DNA of 64,000 bases from Hippasteria phrygiana (Eukaryota > Echinodermata > Asteroidea > Valvatida > Goniasteridae), in NCBI GenBank assembly GCA_037893225.1, contig JAZGUH010000258.1, forward strand, positions 308,563-372,562. The letters are read 5' to 3'. Shown here piece after piece: positions 11,238 through 23,188 of this stretch. Under the pieces are notes generated by a model that saw only the letters and a list, made by a program, of their open reading frames with translations, made no database searches and was not told the origin of the DNA. The first letter of the stretch is position 1; every line of letters starts with the position of its first letter. A program made the position numbers and the translations under genes.

Positions 11238-14200
11238 TCAACCAAATTCAGTAATTTTGACATGTATGGATAGCTTAGATCTGGCGCTACATGTTGCAAT
11301 TATCGGCGGCTTCTTAGAGTTAAAACTTGTGGAGAAAATTCAAACCTCGCAATGTTTATTTTCTTTCCGGCCAACATCTGTGTACATGTTACCGTCTATT
11401 TATTGCTCCATGCATGTCAAATTCCCTGGGTATGGACTTGCTTTACTCATTCATAATTGCATGAAATATCAACCAAATTCAGTAATTTTGACATGTATGG
11501 ATAGCTTAGATCTGGCGCTACATGTTGCAATTATCGGCGGCTTCTTAGAGTTAAAACTTGTGGAGAAAATTCAAACCTCGCAATGTTTATTTTCTTTCCG
11601 GCCAACATCTGTGTACATGTTACCGTCTATTTATTGCTCCATGCATGTCAAATTCCCTGGGGTATGGACTTGCTTTACTCATTCATAATTGCATGAAATA
11701 TCAACCAAATTCAGTAATTTTGACATATATGGATAGCTTAGATCTGGCGCTACATGTTGCAATTATCGGCGGCTTCTTAGAGTTAACACTTGTGGAGAAA
11801 ATTCAAACCTCGCAATGTTTATTTTCTTTCCGGCCAACATCTGTGTACATGTTACCGTCTATTTATTGCTCCATGCATGTCAAATTCCCTGGGGTATGGA
11901 CTTGCTTTACTCATTCATAATTGCATGAAATATCAACCAAATTCAGTAATTTTGACATGTATGGATAGCTTAGATCTGGCGCTACATGTTGCAATTATCG
12001 GCGGCTTCTTAGAGTTAACACTTGTGGAGAAAATTCAAACCTCGCAATGTTTATTTTCTTTCCGGCCAACATCTGTGTACATGTTACCGTCTATTTATTG
12101 CTCCATGCATGTCAAATTCCCTGGGGTATGGACTTGCTTTACTCATTCATAATTGCATGAAATATCAACCAAATTCAGTAATTTTGACATGTATGGATAG
12201 CTTAGATCTGGCGCTACATGTTGCAATTATCGGCGGCTTCTTAGAGTTAAAACTTGTGGAGAAAATACGAACCTCGCAATGTTTATTTTCTTTCCGGCCA
12301 ACATCTGTGTACATGTTACCGTCTATTTATTGCTCCATGCATGTCAAATTCCCTGGGGTATGGACTTGCTTTACTCATTCATAATTGCATGAAATATCAA
12401 CCAAATTCAGTAATTTTGACATGTATGGATAGCTTAGATCTGGCGCTACATGTTGGAATTATCGGCGGCTTCTTAGAGTTAACACTTGTGGAGAAAATTC
12501 AAACCTCGCAATGTTTATTTTCTTCCCGGCCACCATCTGTGTGCAGATTACCTTTTATTTATTGCTCCATGCCTGTAAAATTCCGTGGGGTATGGACTTG
12601 CTTTACTCATTCATAATTGCATGAAATATCAACCAAATTCAGTAATTTTGACATGTATGGATAGCTTAGATCTGGCGCTACATGTTGCAATTATCGGCGG
12701 CTTCTTAGAGTTAAAACTTGTGGAGAAAATTCAAACCTCGCAATGTTTATTTTCTTTCCGGCCAACATCTGTGTACATGTTACCGTCTATTTATTGCTCC
12801 ATGCATGTCAAATTCCCTGGGTATGGACTTGCTTTACTCATTCATAATTGCATGAAATATCAACCAAATTCAGTAATTTTGACATGTATGGATAGCTTAG
12901 ATCTGGCGCTACATGTTGCAATTATCGGCGGCTTCTTAGAGTTAAAACTTGTGGAGAAAATTCAAACCTCGCAATGTTTATTTTCTTTCCGGCCAACATC
13001 TGTGTACATGTTACCGTCTATTTATTGCTCCATGCATGTCAAATTCCCTGGGGTATGGACTTGCTTTACTCATTCATAATTGCATGAAATATCAACCAAA
13101 TTCAGTAATTTTGACATGTATGGATAGCTTAGATCTGGCGCTACATGTTGCAATTATCGGCGGCTTCTTAGAGTTAACACTTGTGGAGAAAATTCAAACC
13201 TCGCAATGTTTATTTTCTTTCCGGCCAACATCTGTGTACATGTTACCGTCTATTTATTGCTCCATGCATGTCAAATTCCCTGGGGTATGGACTTGCTTTA
13301 CTCATTCATAATTGCATGAAATATCAACCAAATTCAGTAATTTTGACATGTATGGATAGCTTAGATCTGGCGCTACATGTTGCAATTATCGGCGGCTTCT
13401 TAGAGTTAACACTTGTGGAGAAAATTCAAACCTCGCAATGTTTATTTTCTTTCCGGCCAACATCTGTGTACATGTTACCGTCTATTTATTGCTCCATGCA
13501 TGTCAAATTCCCTGGGGTATGGACTTGCTTTACTCATTCATAATTGCATGAAATATCAACCAAATTCAGTAATTTTGACATGTATGGATAGCTTAGATCT
13601 GGCGCTACATGTTGCAATTATCGGCGGCTTCTTAGAGTTAACACTTGTGGAGAAAATTCAAACCTCGCAATGTTTATTTTCTTTCCGGCCAACATCTGTG
13701 TACATGTTACCGTCTATTTATTGCTCCATGCATGTCAAATTCCCTGGGGTATGGACTTGCTTTACTCATTCATAATTGCATGAAATATCAACCAAATTCA
13801 GTAATTTTGACATGTATGGATAGCTTAGATCTGGCGCTACATGTTGCAATTATCGGCGGCTTCTTAGAGTTAAAACTTGTGGAGAAAATTCAAACCTCGC
13901 AATGTTTATTTTCTTTCCGGCCAACATCTGTGTACATGTTACCGTCTATTTATTGCTCCATGCATGTCAAATTCCCTGGGTATGGACTTGCTTTACTCAT
14001 TCATAATTGCATGAAATATCAACCAAATTCAGTAATTTTGACATGTATGGATAGCTTAGATCTGGCGCTACATGTTGCAATTATCGGCGGCTTCTTAGAG
14101 TTAAAACTTGTGGAGAAAATTCAAACCTCGCAATGTTTATTTTCTTTCCGGCCAACATCTGTGTACATGTTACCGTCTATTTATTGCTCCATGCATGTCA

Positions 14201-15371
14201 AATTCCCTGGGGTATGGACTTGCTTTACTCATTCATAATTGCATGAAATATCAACCAAATTCAGTAATTTTGACATGTATGGATAGCTTAGATCTGGCGC
14301 TACATGTTGCAATTATCGGCGGCTTCTTAGAGTTAACACTTGTGGAGAAAATTCAAACCTCGCAATGTTTATTTTCTTTCCGGCCAACATCTGTGTACAT
14401 GTTACCGTCTATTTATTGCTCCATGCATGTCAAATTCCCTGGGGTATGGACTTGCTTTACTCATTCATAATTGCATGAAATATCAACCAAATTCAGTAAT
14501 TTTGACATGTATGGATAGCTTAGATCTGGCGCTACATGTTGCAATTATCGGCGGCTTCTTAGAGTTAACACTTGTGGAGAAAATTCAAACCTCGCAATGT
14601 TTATTTTCTTTCCGGCCAACATCTGTGTACATGTTACCGTCTATTTATTGCTCCATGCATGTCAAATTCCCTGGGGTATGGACTTGCTTTACTCATTCAT
14701 AATTGCATGAAATATCAACCAAATTCAGTAATTTTGACATGTATGGATAGCTTAGATCTGGCGCTACATGTTGCAATTATCGGCGGCTTCTTAGAGTTAA
14801 AACTTGTGGAGAAAATACGAACCTCGCAATGTTTATTTTCTTTCCGGCCAACATCTGTGTACATGTTACCGTCTATTTATTGCTCCATGCATGTCAAATT
14901 CCCTGGGGTATGGACTTGCTTTACTCATTCATAATTGCATGAAATATCAACCAAATTCAGTAATTTTGACATGTATGGATAGCTTAGATCTGGCGCTACA
15001 TGTTGGAATTATCGGCGGCTTCTTAGAGTTAACACTTGTGGAGAAAATTCAAACCTCGCAATGTTTATTTTCTTCCCGGCCACCATCTGTGTGCAGATTA
15101 CCTTTTATTTATTGCTCCATGCCTGTAAAATTCCGTGGGGTATGGACTTGCTTTACTCATTCATAATTGCATGAAATATCAACCAAATTCAGTAATTTTG
15201 ACATGTATGGATAGCTTAGATCTGGCGCTACATGTTGCAATTATCGGCGGCTTCTTAGAGTTAAAACTTGTGGAGAAAATTCAAACCTCGCAATGTTTAT
15301 TTTCTTTCCGGCCAACATCTGTGTACATGTTACCGTCTATTTATTGCTCCATGCATGTCAAATTCCCTGGG
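11238..15371. repeat. Duplicated 1584-bp block at 2550-bp offset (11 monomers)
   Basis: Positions 11238-12821 match 13788-15371 with one difference seen, G-to-A at 11727. Shared rare markers are AAAATACGAACC near 12266 and 14816, C70G (GTTGGAATT) at 12456 and 15006, and C199G (TTCCGTGG) near 12583 and 15133. The intervening 12822-13787 is a run of class A monomers. It does not share these markers, so this is either a tandem duplication altered afterwards or a non-adjacent copy. Confidence 0.88.
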
Positions 15372-15864
15372 GTATGGACTTGCTTTACTCATTCATAATT
15401 GCATGAAATATCAACCAAATTCAGTAATTTTGACATGTATGGATAGCTTAGATCTGGCGCTACATGTTGCAATTATCGGCGGCTTCTTAGAGTTAACACT
15501 TGTGGAGAAAATTCAAACCTCGCAATGTTTATTTTCTTTCCGGCCAACATCTGTGTACATGTTACCGTCTATTTATTGCTCCATGCATGTCAAATTCCCT
15601 GGGGTATGGACTTGCTTTACTCATTCATAATTGCATGAAATATCAACCAAATTCAGTAATTTTGACATGTATGGATAGCTTAGATCTGGCGCTACATGTT
15701 GCAATTATCGGCGGCTTCTTAGAGTTAAAACTTGTGGAGAAAATTCAAACCTCGCAATGTTTATTTTCTTTCCGGCCAACATCTGTGTACATGTTACCGT
15801 CTATTTATTGCTCCATGCATGTCAAATTCCCTGGGGTATGGACTTGCTTTACTCATTCATAATT

Positions 15865-16136
15865 GCATGAAATATCAACCAAATTCAGTAATTTTGACAT
15901 GTATGGATAGCTTAGATCTGGCGCTACATGTTGCAATTATCGGCGGCTTCTTAGAGTTAACACTTGTGGAGAAAATTCAAACCTCGCAATGTTGATTTTC
16001 TTCCGGGCCACCATCTGTGTGCAGCGCAATGTTGATTTTCTTCCGGGCCACCATCTGTGTGCAGATTACCTTTTATTTATTGCCCCATGCCTGTCAAATT
16101 CCCTGGGGTATGGACTTGCTTTACTCATTCATAATT
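15865..16136. repeat. 272-bp monomer with 40-bp internal tandem duplication (copy 1)
   Basis: A 40-bp segment (p121-p160, starting CGCAATGTTGATT and ending CTGTGTGCAG) is present twice in a row at 15985-16024 and 16025-16064. Both copies carry T130G and C141G (TTCCGGGCC), so C141G was present before the duplication. I see no microhomology at the junction CAG/CGC. The copy also has a private T-to-C change at 16084. This monomer is the junction between domains 1 and 2. Confidence 0.95.
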
Positions 16137-16367
16137 GCATGAAATATCAACCAAATTCAGTAATTTTGACATGTATGGATAGCTTAGATCTGGCGCTACA
16201 TGTTGCAATTATCGGCGGCTTCTTAGAGTTAAAACTTGTGGAGAAAATTCAAACCTCGCAATGTTTATTTTCTTTCCGGCCAACATCTGTGTGCATATTA
16301 CCTTCTATTTATTGCTCCATGCCTGTCAAATTCCCTGGGGTATGACTTGCTTTACTCATTCATAATT

Positions 16368-16599
16368 GCATGAAATATCAACCAAATTCAGTAATTTTGA
16401 CATGTATGGGTAGCTTAGATCTGGCGCTACATGTTGCAATTATCGGCGGCTTCTTAGAGTTAACACTTGTGGAGAAAATTCAAACCTCGCAATGTTTATT
16501 TTCTTCCCGGCCACCATCTGTGTGCAGATTACCTTTTATTTATTGCTCCATGCCTGTCAAATTCCCTGGGGTATGGACTTGCTTTACTCATTCATAATT
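16368..16599. repeat. Reference class B monomer, domain 2 form (232 bp)
   Basis: It has the same B tail (TCTTCCCGGCCACC, GTGTGCAGATTACC, CATGCCTGTC) but keeps C191. It also carries A43G, so the copy reads ATGGGTAGC instead of ATGGATAGC. In domain 2 this form usually follows a class C monomer and precedes a class A monomer marked T87C. A smaller B group in domain 2 has G92A (TTAGAATTAAC), often with C191A. Confidence 0.92.
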
Positions 16600-17063
16600 G
16601 CATGAAATATCAACCAAATTCAGTAATTTTGACATGTATGGATAGCTTAGATCTGGCGCTACATGTTGCAATTATCGGCGGCTTCCTAGAGTTAAAACTT
16701 GTGGAGAAAATTCAAACCTCGCAATGTTTATTTTCTTTCCGGCCAACATCTGTGTACATGTTACCGTCTATTTATTGCTCCATGCATGTCAAATTCCCTG
16801 GGGTATGGACTTGCTTTACTCATTCATAATTGCATGAAATATCAACCAAATTCAGTAATTTCGACATGTATGGATAGCTTAGATCTGGCGCTACATGTTG
16901 CAATTATCGGCGGCTTCTTAGAGTTAACACTTGTGGAGAAAATTCAAACCTCGCAATGTTGATTTTCTTCCCGGCCACCATCTGTGTGCAGATTACCTTT
17001 TATTTATTGCTCCATGCATGTCAAATTCCCTGGGGTATGGACTTGCTTTACTCATTCATAATT

Positions 17064-17294
17064 GCATGAAATATCAACCAAATTCAGTAATTTTGACATG
17101 TATGGATAGCTTAGATCTGGCGCTACATGTTGCAATTATCGGCGGCTTCTTAGAGTTAAAACTTGTGGAGAAAATTCAAACCTCGCAATGTTTATTTTCT
17201 TTCCGGCCAACATCTGTGTGCATATTACCTTCTATTTATTGCTCCATGCCTGTCAAATTCCCTGGGGTATGACTTGCTTTACTCATTCATAATT
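17064..17294. repeat. Reference class C monomer (231 bp)
   Basis: Class C keeps the class A state at p139, p147, p160 and p169 but has the B state at A157G, G161A, G167T and A187C, reading GTGTGCATATTACCTTCT. It has lost one G near p208 (GGGGTATGACTTG), giving 231 bp. I count 34 such tails, all after 16137. Sub-lineages carry G127T (CGCAATTTTT), G201A (CCCTAGGG, three copies, near 29592, 31487 and 38942) or G201C (CCCTCGGG, seven copies, all beyond 53 kb). Confidence 0.92.
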
Positions 17295-17758
17295 GCATGA
17301 AATATCTACCAAATTCAGTAATTTTGACATGTATGGGTAGCTTAGATCTGGCGCTACATGTTGCAATTATCGGCGGCTTCTTAGAGTTAACACTTGTGGA
17401 GAAAATTCAAACCTCGCAATGTTTATTTTCTTCCCGGCCACCATCTGTGTGCAGATTACCTTTTATTTATTGCTCCATGCCTGTCAAATTCCCTGGGGTA
17501 TGGACTTGCTTTACTCATTCATAATTGCATGAAATATCAACCAAATTCAGTAATTTTGACATGTATGGATAGCTTAGATCTGGCGCTACATGTTGCAATT
17601 ATCGGCGGCTTCCTAGAGTTAAAACTTGTGGAGAAAATTCAAACCTCGCAATGTTTATTTTCTTTCCGGCCAACATCTGTGTACATGTTACCGTCTATTT
17701 ATTGCTCCATGCATGTCAAATTCCCTGGGGTATGGACTTGCTTTACTCATTCATAATT

Positions 17759-17990
17759 GCATGAAATATCAACCAAATTCAGTAATTTTGACATGTATGG
17801 ATAGCTTAGATCTGGCGCTACATGTTGCAATTATCGGCGGCTTCTTAGAGTTAACACTTGTGGAGAAAATTCAAACCTCGCAATGTTGATTTTCTTCCCG
17901 GCCACCATCTGTGTGCAGATTACCTTTTATTTATTGCTCCATGCATGTCAAATTCCCTGGGGTATGGACTTGCTTTACTCATTCATAATT
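17759..17990. repeat. Reference class D monomer (232 bp)
   Basis: Class D has the B-type tail plus T130G, which reads CGCAATGTTGATTTTC, and normally A97C. The T130G change puts a stop codon into the frame that stays open in the other classes. Some D copies keep CATGCATGTC at p182-191 (as here), while others have CATGCCTGTC. A subgroup has T212C (GGACCTGC). D occurs only from 15990 onward. Confidence 0.92.
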
Positions 17991-18221
17991 GCATGAAATA
18001 TCAACCAAATTCAGTAATTTTGACATGTATGGATAGCTTAGATCTGGCGCTACATGTTGCAATTATCGGCGGCTTCTTAGAGTTAAAACTTGTGGAGAAA
18101 ATTCAAACCTCGCAATTTTTATTTTCTTTCCGGCCAACATCTGTGTGCATATTACCTTCTATTTATTGCTCCATGCCTGTCAAATTCCCTGGGGTATGAC
18201 TTGCTTTACTCATTCATAATT

Positions 18222-19612
18222 GCATGAAATATCAACCAAATTCAGTAATTTTGACATGTATGGGTAGCTTAGATCTGGCGCTACATGTTGCAATTATCGG
18301 CGGCTTCTTAGAGTTAACACTTGTGGAGAAAATTCAAACCTCGCAATGTTTATTTTCTTCCCGGCCACCATCTGTGTGCAGATTACCTTTTATTTATTGC
18401 TCCATGCCTGTCAAATTCCCTGGGGTATGGACTTGCTTTACTCATTCATAATTGCATGAAATATCAACCAAATTCAGTAATTTTGACATGTATGGATAGC
18501 TTAGATCTGGCGCTACATGTTGCAATTATCGGCGGCTTCCTAGAGTTAAAACTTGTGGAGAAAATTCAAACCTCGCAATGTTTATTTTCTTTCCGGCCAA
18601 CATCTGTGTACATGTTACCGTCTATTTATTGCTCCATGCATGTCAAATTCCCTGGGGTATGGACTTGCTTTACTCATTCATAATTGCATGAAATATCAAC
18701 CAAATTCAGTAATTTTGACATGTATGGATAGCTTAGATCTGGCGCTACATGTTGCAATTATCGGCGGCTTCTTAGAGTTAACACTTGTGGAGAAAATTCA
18801 AACCTCGCAATGTTGATTTTCTTCCCGGCCACCATCTGTGTGCAGATTACCTTTTATTTATTGCTCCATGCCTGTCAAATTCCCTGGGGTATGGACCTGC
18901 TTTACTCATTCATAATTGCATGAAATATCAACCAAATTCAGTAATTTTGACATGTATGGATAGCTTAGATCTGGCGCTACATGTTGCAATTATCGGCGGC
19001 TTCTGAGAGTTAAAACTTGTGGAGAAAATTCAAACCTCGCAATGTTTATTTTCTTTCCGGCCAACATCTGTGTACATGTTACCGTCTATTTATTGCTCCA
19101 TGCATGTCAAATTCCCTGGGGTATGGACTTGCTTTACTCATTCATAATTGCATGAAATATCAACCAAATTCAGTAATTTTGACATGTATGGATAGCTTAG
19201 ATCTGGCGCTACATGTTGCAATTATCGGCGGCTTCTTAGAGTTAACACTTGTGGAGAAAATTCAAACCTCGCAATGTTGATTTTCTTCCCGGCCACCATC
19301 TGTGTGCAGATTACCTTTTATTTATTGCTCCATGCATGTCAAATTCCCTGGGGTATGGACTTGCTTTACTCATTCATAATTGCATGAAATATCAACCAAA
19401 TTCAGTAATTTTGACATGTATGGATAGCTTAGATCTGGCGCTACATGTTGCAATTATCGGCGGCTTCTTAGAATTAAAACTTGTGGAGAAAATTCAAACC
19501 TCGCAATTTTTATTTTCTTTCCGGCCAACATCTGTGTGCATATTACCTTCTATTTATTGCTCCATGCCTGTCAAATTCCCTGGGGTATGACTTGCTTTAC
19601 TCATTCATAATT
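18222..19612. repeat. 1391-bp hexamer B-A-D-A-D-C
   Basis: This is an expanded form of the adjacent 927-bp tetramer in which an extra A-D dimer sits before the final D-C part (order B, A, D, A, D, C). The inner D has T212C (GGACCTGC). The following A has T88G (TTCTGAG near 19004), which I saw nowhere else. The C copy carries G127T and G92A. Confidence 0.88.
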
Positions 19613-19704
19613 GCATGAAATATCAACCAAATTCAGTAATTTTGACATGTATGGGTAGCTTAGATCTGGCGCTACATGTTGCAATTATCGGCGGCTTCTT
19701 AGAG

Positions 19705-22700
19705 TTAACACTTGTGGAGAAAATTCAAACCTCGCAATGTTTATTTTCTTCCCGGCCACCATCTGTGTGCAGATTACCTTTTATTTATTGCTCCATGCCT
19801 GTCAAATTCCCTGGGGTATGGACTTGCTTTACTCATTCATAATTGCATGAAATATCAACCAAATTCAGTAATGTTGACATGTATGGATAGCTTAGATCTG
19901 GCGCTACATGTTGCAATTATCGGCGGCTTCCTAGAGTTAAAACTTGTGGAGAAAATTCAAACCTCGCAATGTTTATTTTCTTTCCGGCCAACATCTGTGT
20001 ACATGTTACCGTCTATTTATTGCTCCATGCATGTCAAATTCCCTGGGGTATGGACTTGCTTTACTCATTCATAATTGCATGAAATATCAACCAAATTCAG
20101 TAATTTTGACATGTATGGATAGCTTAGATCTGGCGCTACATGTTGCAATTATCGGCGGCTTCTTAGAGTTAACACTTGTGGAGAAAATTCAAACCTCGCA
20201 ATGTTGATTTTCTTCCCGGCCACCATCTGTGTGCAGATTACCTTTTATTTATTGCTCCATGCCTGTCAAATTCCCTGGGGTATGGACCTGCTTTACTCAT
20301 TCATAATTGCATGAAATATCAACCAAATTCAGTAATTTTGACATGTATGGATAGCTTAGATCTGGCGCTACATGTTGCAATTATCGGCGGCTTCTTAGAG
20401 TTAAAACTTGTGGAGAAAATTCAAACCTCGCAATGTTTATTTTCTTTCCGGCCAACATCTGTGTACATGTTACCGTCTATTTATTGCTCCATGCATGTCA
20501 AATTCCCTGGGGTATGGACTTGCTTTACTCATTCATAATTGCATGAAATATCAACCAAATTCAGTAATTTTGACATGTATGGATAGCTTAGATCTGGCGC
20601 TACATGTTGCAATTATCGGCGGCTTCTTAGAGTTAACACTTGTGGAGAAAATTCAAACCTCGCAATGTTGATTTTCTTCCCGGCCACCATCTGTGTGCAG
20701 ATTACCTTTTATTTATTGCTCCATGCCTGTCAAATTCCCTGGGGTATGGACTTGCTTTACTCATTCATAATTGCATGAAATATCAACCAAATTCAGTAAT
20801 TTTGACATGTATGGATAGCTTAGATCTGGCGCTACATGTTGCAATTATCGGCGGCTTCTTAGAGTTAAAACTTGTGGAGAAAATTCAAACCTCGCAATGT
20901 TTATTTTCTTTCCGGCCAACATCTGTGTACATGTTACCGTCTATTTATTGCTCCATGCATGTCAAATTCCCTGGGGTATGGACTTGCTTTACTCATTCAT
21001 AATTGCATGAAATATCAACCAAATTCAGTAATTTTGACATGTATGGATAGCTTAGATCTGGCGCTACATGTTGCAATTATCGGCGGCTTCTTAGAGTTAA
21101 CACTTGTGGAGAAAATTCAAACCTCGCAATGTTGATTTTCTTCCCGGCCACCATCTGTGTGCAGATTACCTTTTATTTATTGCTCCATGCCTGTCAAATT
21201 CCCTGGGGTATGGACTTGCTTTACTCATTCATAATTGCATGAAATATCAACCAAATTCAGTAATTTTGACATGTATGGATAGCTTAGATCTGGCGCTACA
21301 TGTTGCAATTATCGGCGGCTTCTTAGAGTTAAAACTTGTGGAGAAAATTCAAACCTCGCAATGTTTATTTTCTTTCCGGCCAACATCTGTGTACATGTTA
21401 CCGTCTATTTATTGCTCCATGCATGTCAAATTCCCTGGGGTATGGACTTGCTTTACTCATTCATAATTGCATGAAATATCAACCAAATTCAGTAATTTTG
21501 ACATGTATGGATAGCTTAGATCTGGCGCTACATGTTGCAATTATCGGCGGCTTCTTAGAGTTAAAACTTGTGGAGAAAATTCAAACCTCGCAATGTTTAT
21601 TTTCTTTCCGGCCAACATCTGTGTACATGTTACCGTCTATTTATTGCTCCATGCATGTCAAATTCCCTGGGGTATGGACTTGCTTTACTCATTCATAATT
21701 GCATGAAATATCAACCAAATTCAGTAATTTTGACATGTATGGATAGCTTAGATCTGGCGCTACATGTTGCAATTATCGGCGGCTTCTTAGAATTAACACT
21801 TGTGGAGAAAATTCAAACCTCGCAATGTTTATTTTCTTCCCGGCCACCATCTGTGTGCAGATTACCTTTTATTTATTGCTCCATGCCTGTCAAATTCCCT
21901 GGGGTATGGACTTGCTTTACTCATTCATAATTGCATGAAATATCAACCAAATTCAGTAATGTTGACATGTATGGATAGCTTAGATCTGGCGCTACATGTT
22001 GCAATTATCGGCGGCTTCCTAGAGTTAAAACTTGTGGAGAAAATTCAAACCTCGCAATGTTTATTTTCTTTCCGGCCAACATCTGTGTACATGTTACCGT
22101 CTATTTATTGCTCCATGCATGTCAAATTCCCTGGGGTATGGACTTGCTTTACTCATTCATAATTGCATGAAATATCAACCAAATTCAGTAATTTTGACAT
22201 GTATGGATAGCTTAGATCTGGCGCTACATGTTGCAATTATCGGCGGCTTCTTAGAGTTAACACTTGTGGAGAAAATTCAAACCTCGCAATGTTGATTTTC
22301 TTCCCGGCCACCATCTGTGTGCAGATTACCTTTTATTTATTGCTCCATGCCTGTCAAATTCCCTGGGGTATGGACCTGCTTTACTCATTCATAATTGCAT
22401 GAAATATCAACCAAATTCAGTAATTTTGACATGTATGGATAGCTTAGATCTGGCGCTACATGTTGCAATTATCGGCGGCTTCTTAGAGTTAAAACTTGTG
22501 GAGAAAATTCAAACCTCGCAATGTTTATTTTCTTTCCGGCCAACATCTGTGTACATGTTACCGTCTATTTATTGCTCCATGCATGTCAAATTCCCTGGGG
22601 TATGGACTTGCTTTACTCATTCATAATTGCATGAAATATCAACCAAATTCAGTAATTTTGACATGTATGGATAGCTTAGATCTGGCGCTACATGTTGCAA

Positions 22701-23188
22701 TTATCGGCGGCTTCTTAGAGTTAACACTTGTGGAGAAAATTCAAACCTCGCAATGTTGATTTTCTTCCCGGCCACCATCTGTGTGCAGATTACCTTTTAT
22801 TTATTGCTCCATGCCTGTCAAATTCCCTGGGGTATGGACTTGCTTTACTCATTCATAATTGCATGAAATATCAACCAAATTCAGTAATTTTGACATGTAT
22901 GGATAGCTTAGATCTGGCGCTACATGTTGCAATTATCGGCGGCTTCTTAGAGTTAAAACTTGTGGAGAAAATTCAAACCTCGCAATGTTTATTTTCTTTC
23001 CGGCCAACATCTGTGTACATGTTACCGTCTATTTATTGCTCCATGCATGTCAAATTCCCTGGGGTATGGACTTGCTTTACTCATTCATAATTGCATGAAA
23101 TATCAACCAAATTCAGTAATTTTGACATGTATGGATAGCTTAGATCTGGCGCTACATGTTGCAATTATCGGCGGCTTCTTAGAGTTAA
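19705..23188. repeat. 1396-bp block repeated at 2088-bp offset (9 monomers)
   Basis: Positions 19705-21100 match 21793-23188. Shared markers are T29G on the T87C class A monomer (near 19873 and 21961) and the T212C class D monomer (near 20288 and 22376). The left limit is G92A at 21792, and the right limit is the A97C state at 21101 versus 23189. Confidence 0.85.

Larger units (their letters stand above)
1016..11430. repeat. 5111-bp higher-order repeat (22 monomers), two full copies
   Basis: Positions 1016-6319 match 6127-11430 at an offset of 5111 bp, about 2.04 periods. I noticed no difference between the copies. Shared private markers are the 1-bp deletion monomers at 2864 and 7975, AAAATCCAAACC near 2510 and 7621, CATGCCTGTC on a class A backbone near 4442 and 9553, and the spacing of all 234-bp monomers. 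The left limit is the GCATGAAATATC versus GCATAAAAAATTTC difference. The right limit is the GGGG versus GGG difference at 6320 and 11431. The arithmetic agrees: 22 x 232 plus four 2-bp gains minus one base equals 5111. Confidence 0.93.
1..15984. repeat. Array domain 1: only class A and class B monomers
   Basis: This part contains long runs of class A copies with scattered class B copies of the C191A form. It has no T130G (class D), no class C tail and no GTATGACTTG deletion. It alone contains the eight monomers with the GCATAAAAAATTTC start and the five GGGG-to-GGG deletions. Its main higher-order structures are a 22-monomer duplication of 5111 bp and an 11-monomer offset of 2550 bp. Confidence 0.9.
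16368..18221. repeat. 927-bp tetramer B-A-D-C, two tandem copies
   Basis: The copies are 16368-17294 and 17295-18221. Each consists of a B monomer (A43G), an A monomer (T87C), a D monomer with CATGCATGTC, and a 231-bp C monomer. Small differences are T-to-C at 16862, ATCTACC in the second B near 17307, and G127T in the second C near 18117. This is the simplest higher-order unit of domain 2. Confidence 0.92.

Noticed and set aside
18918..19149. The T88G monomer (TTCTGAG near 19004) as a class of its own
   Set aside because: I saw the change in a single copy, with the rest of the monomer ordinary class A; it is a private point mutation.
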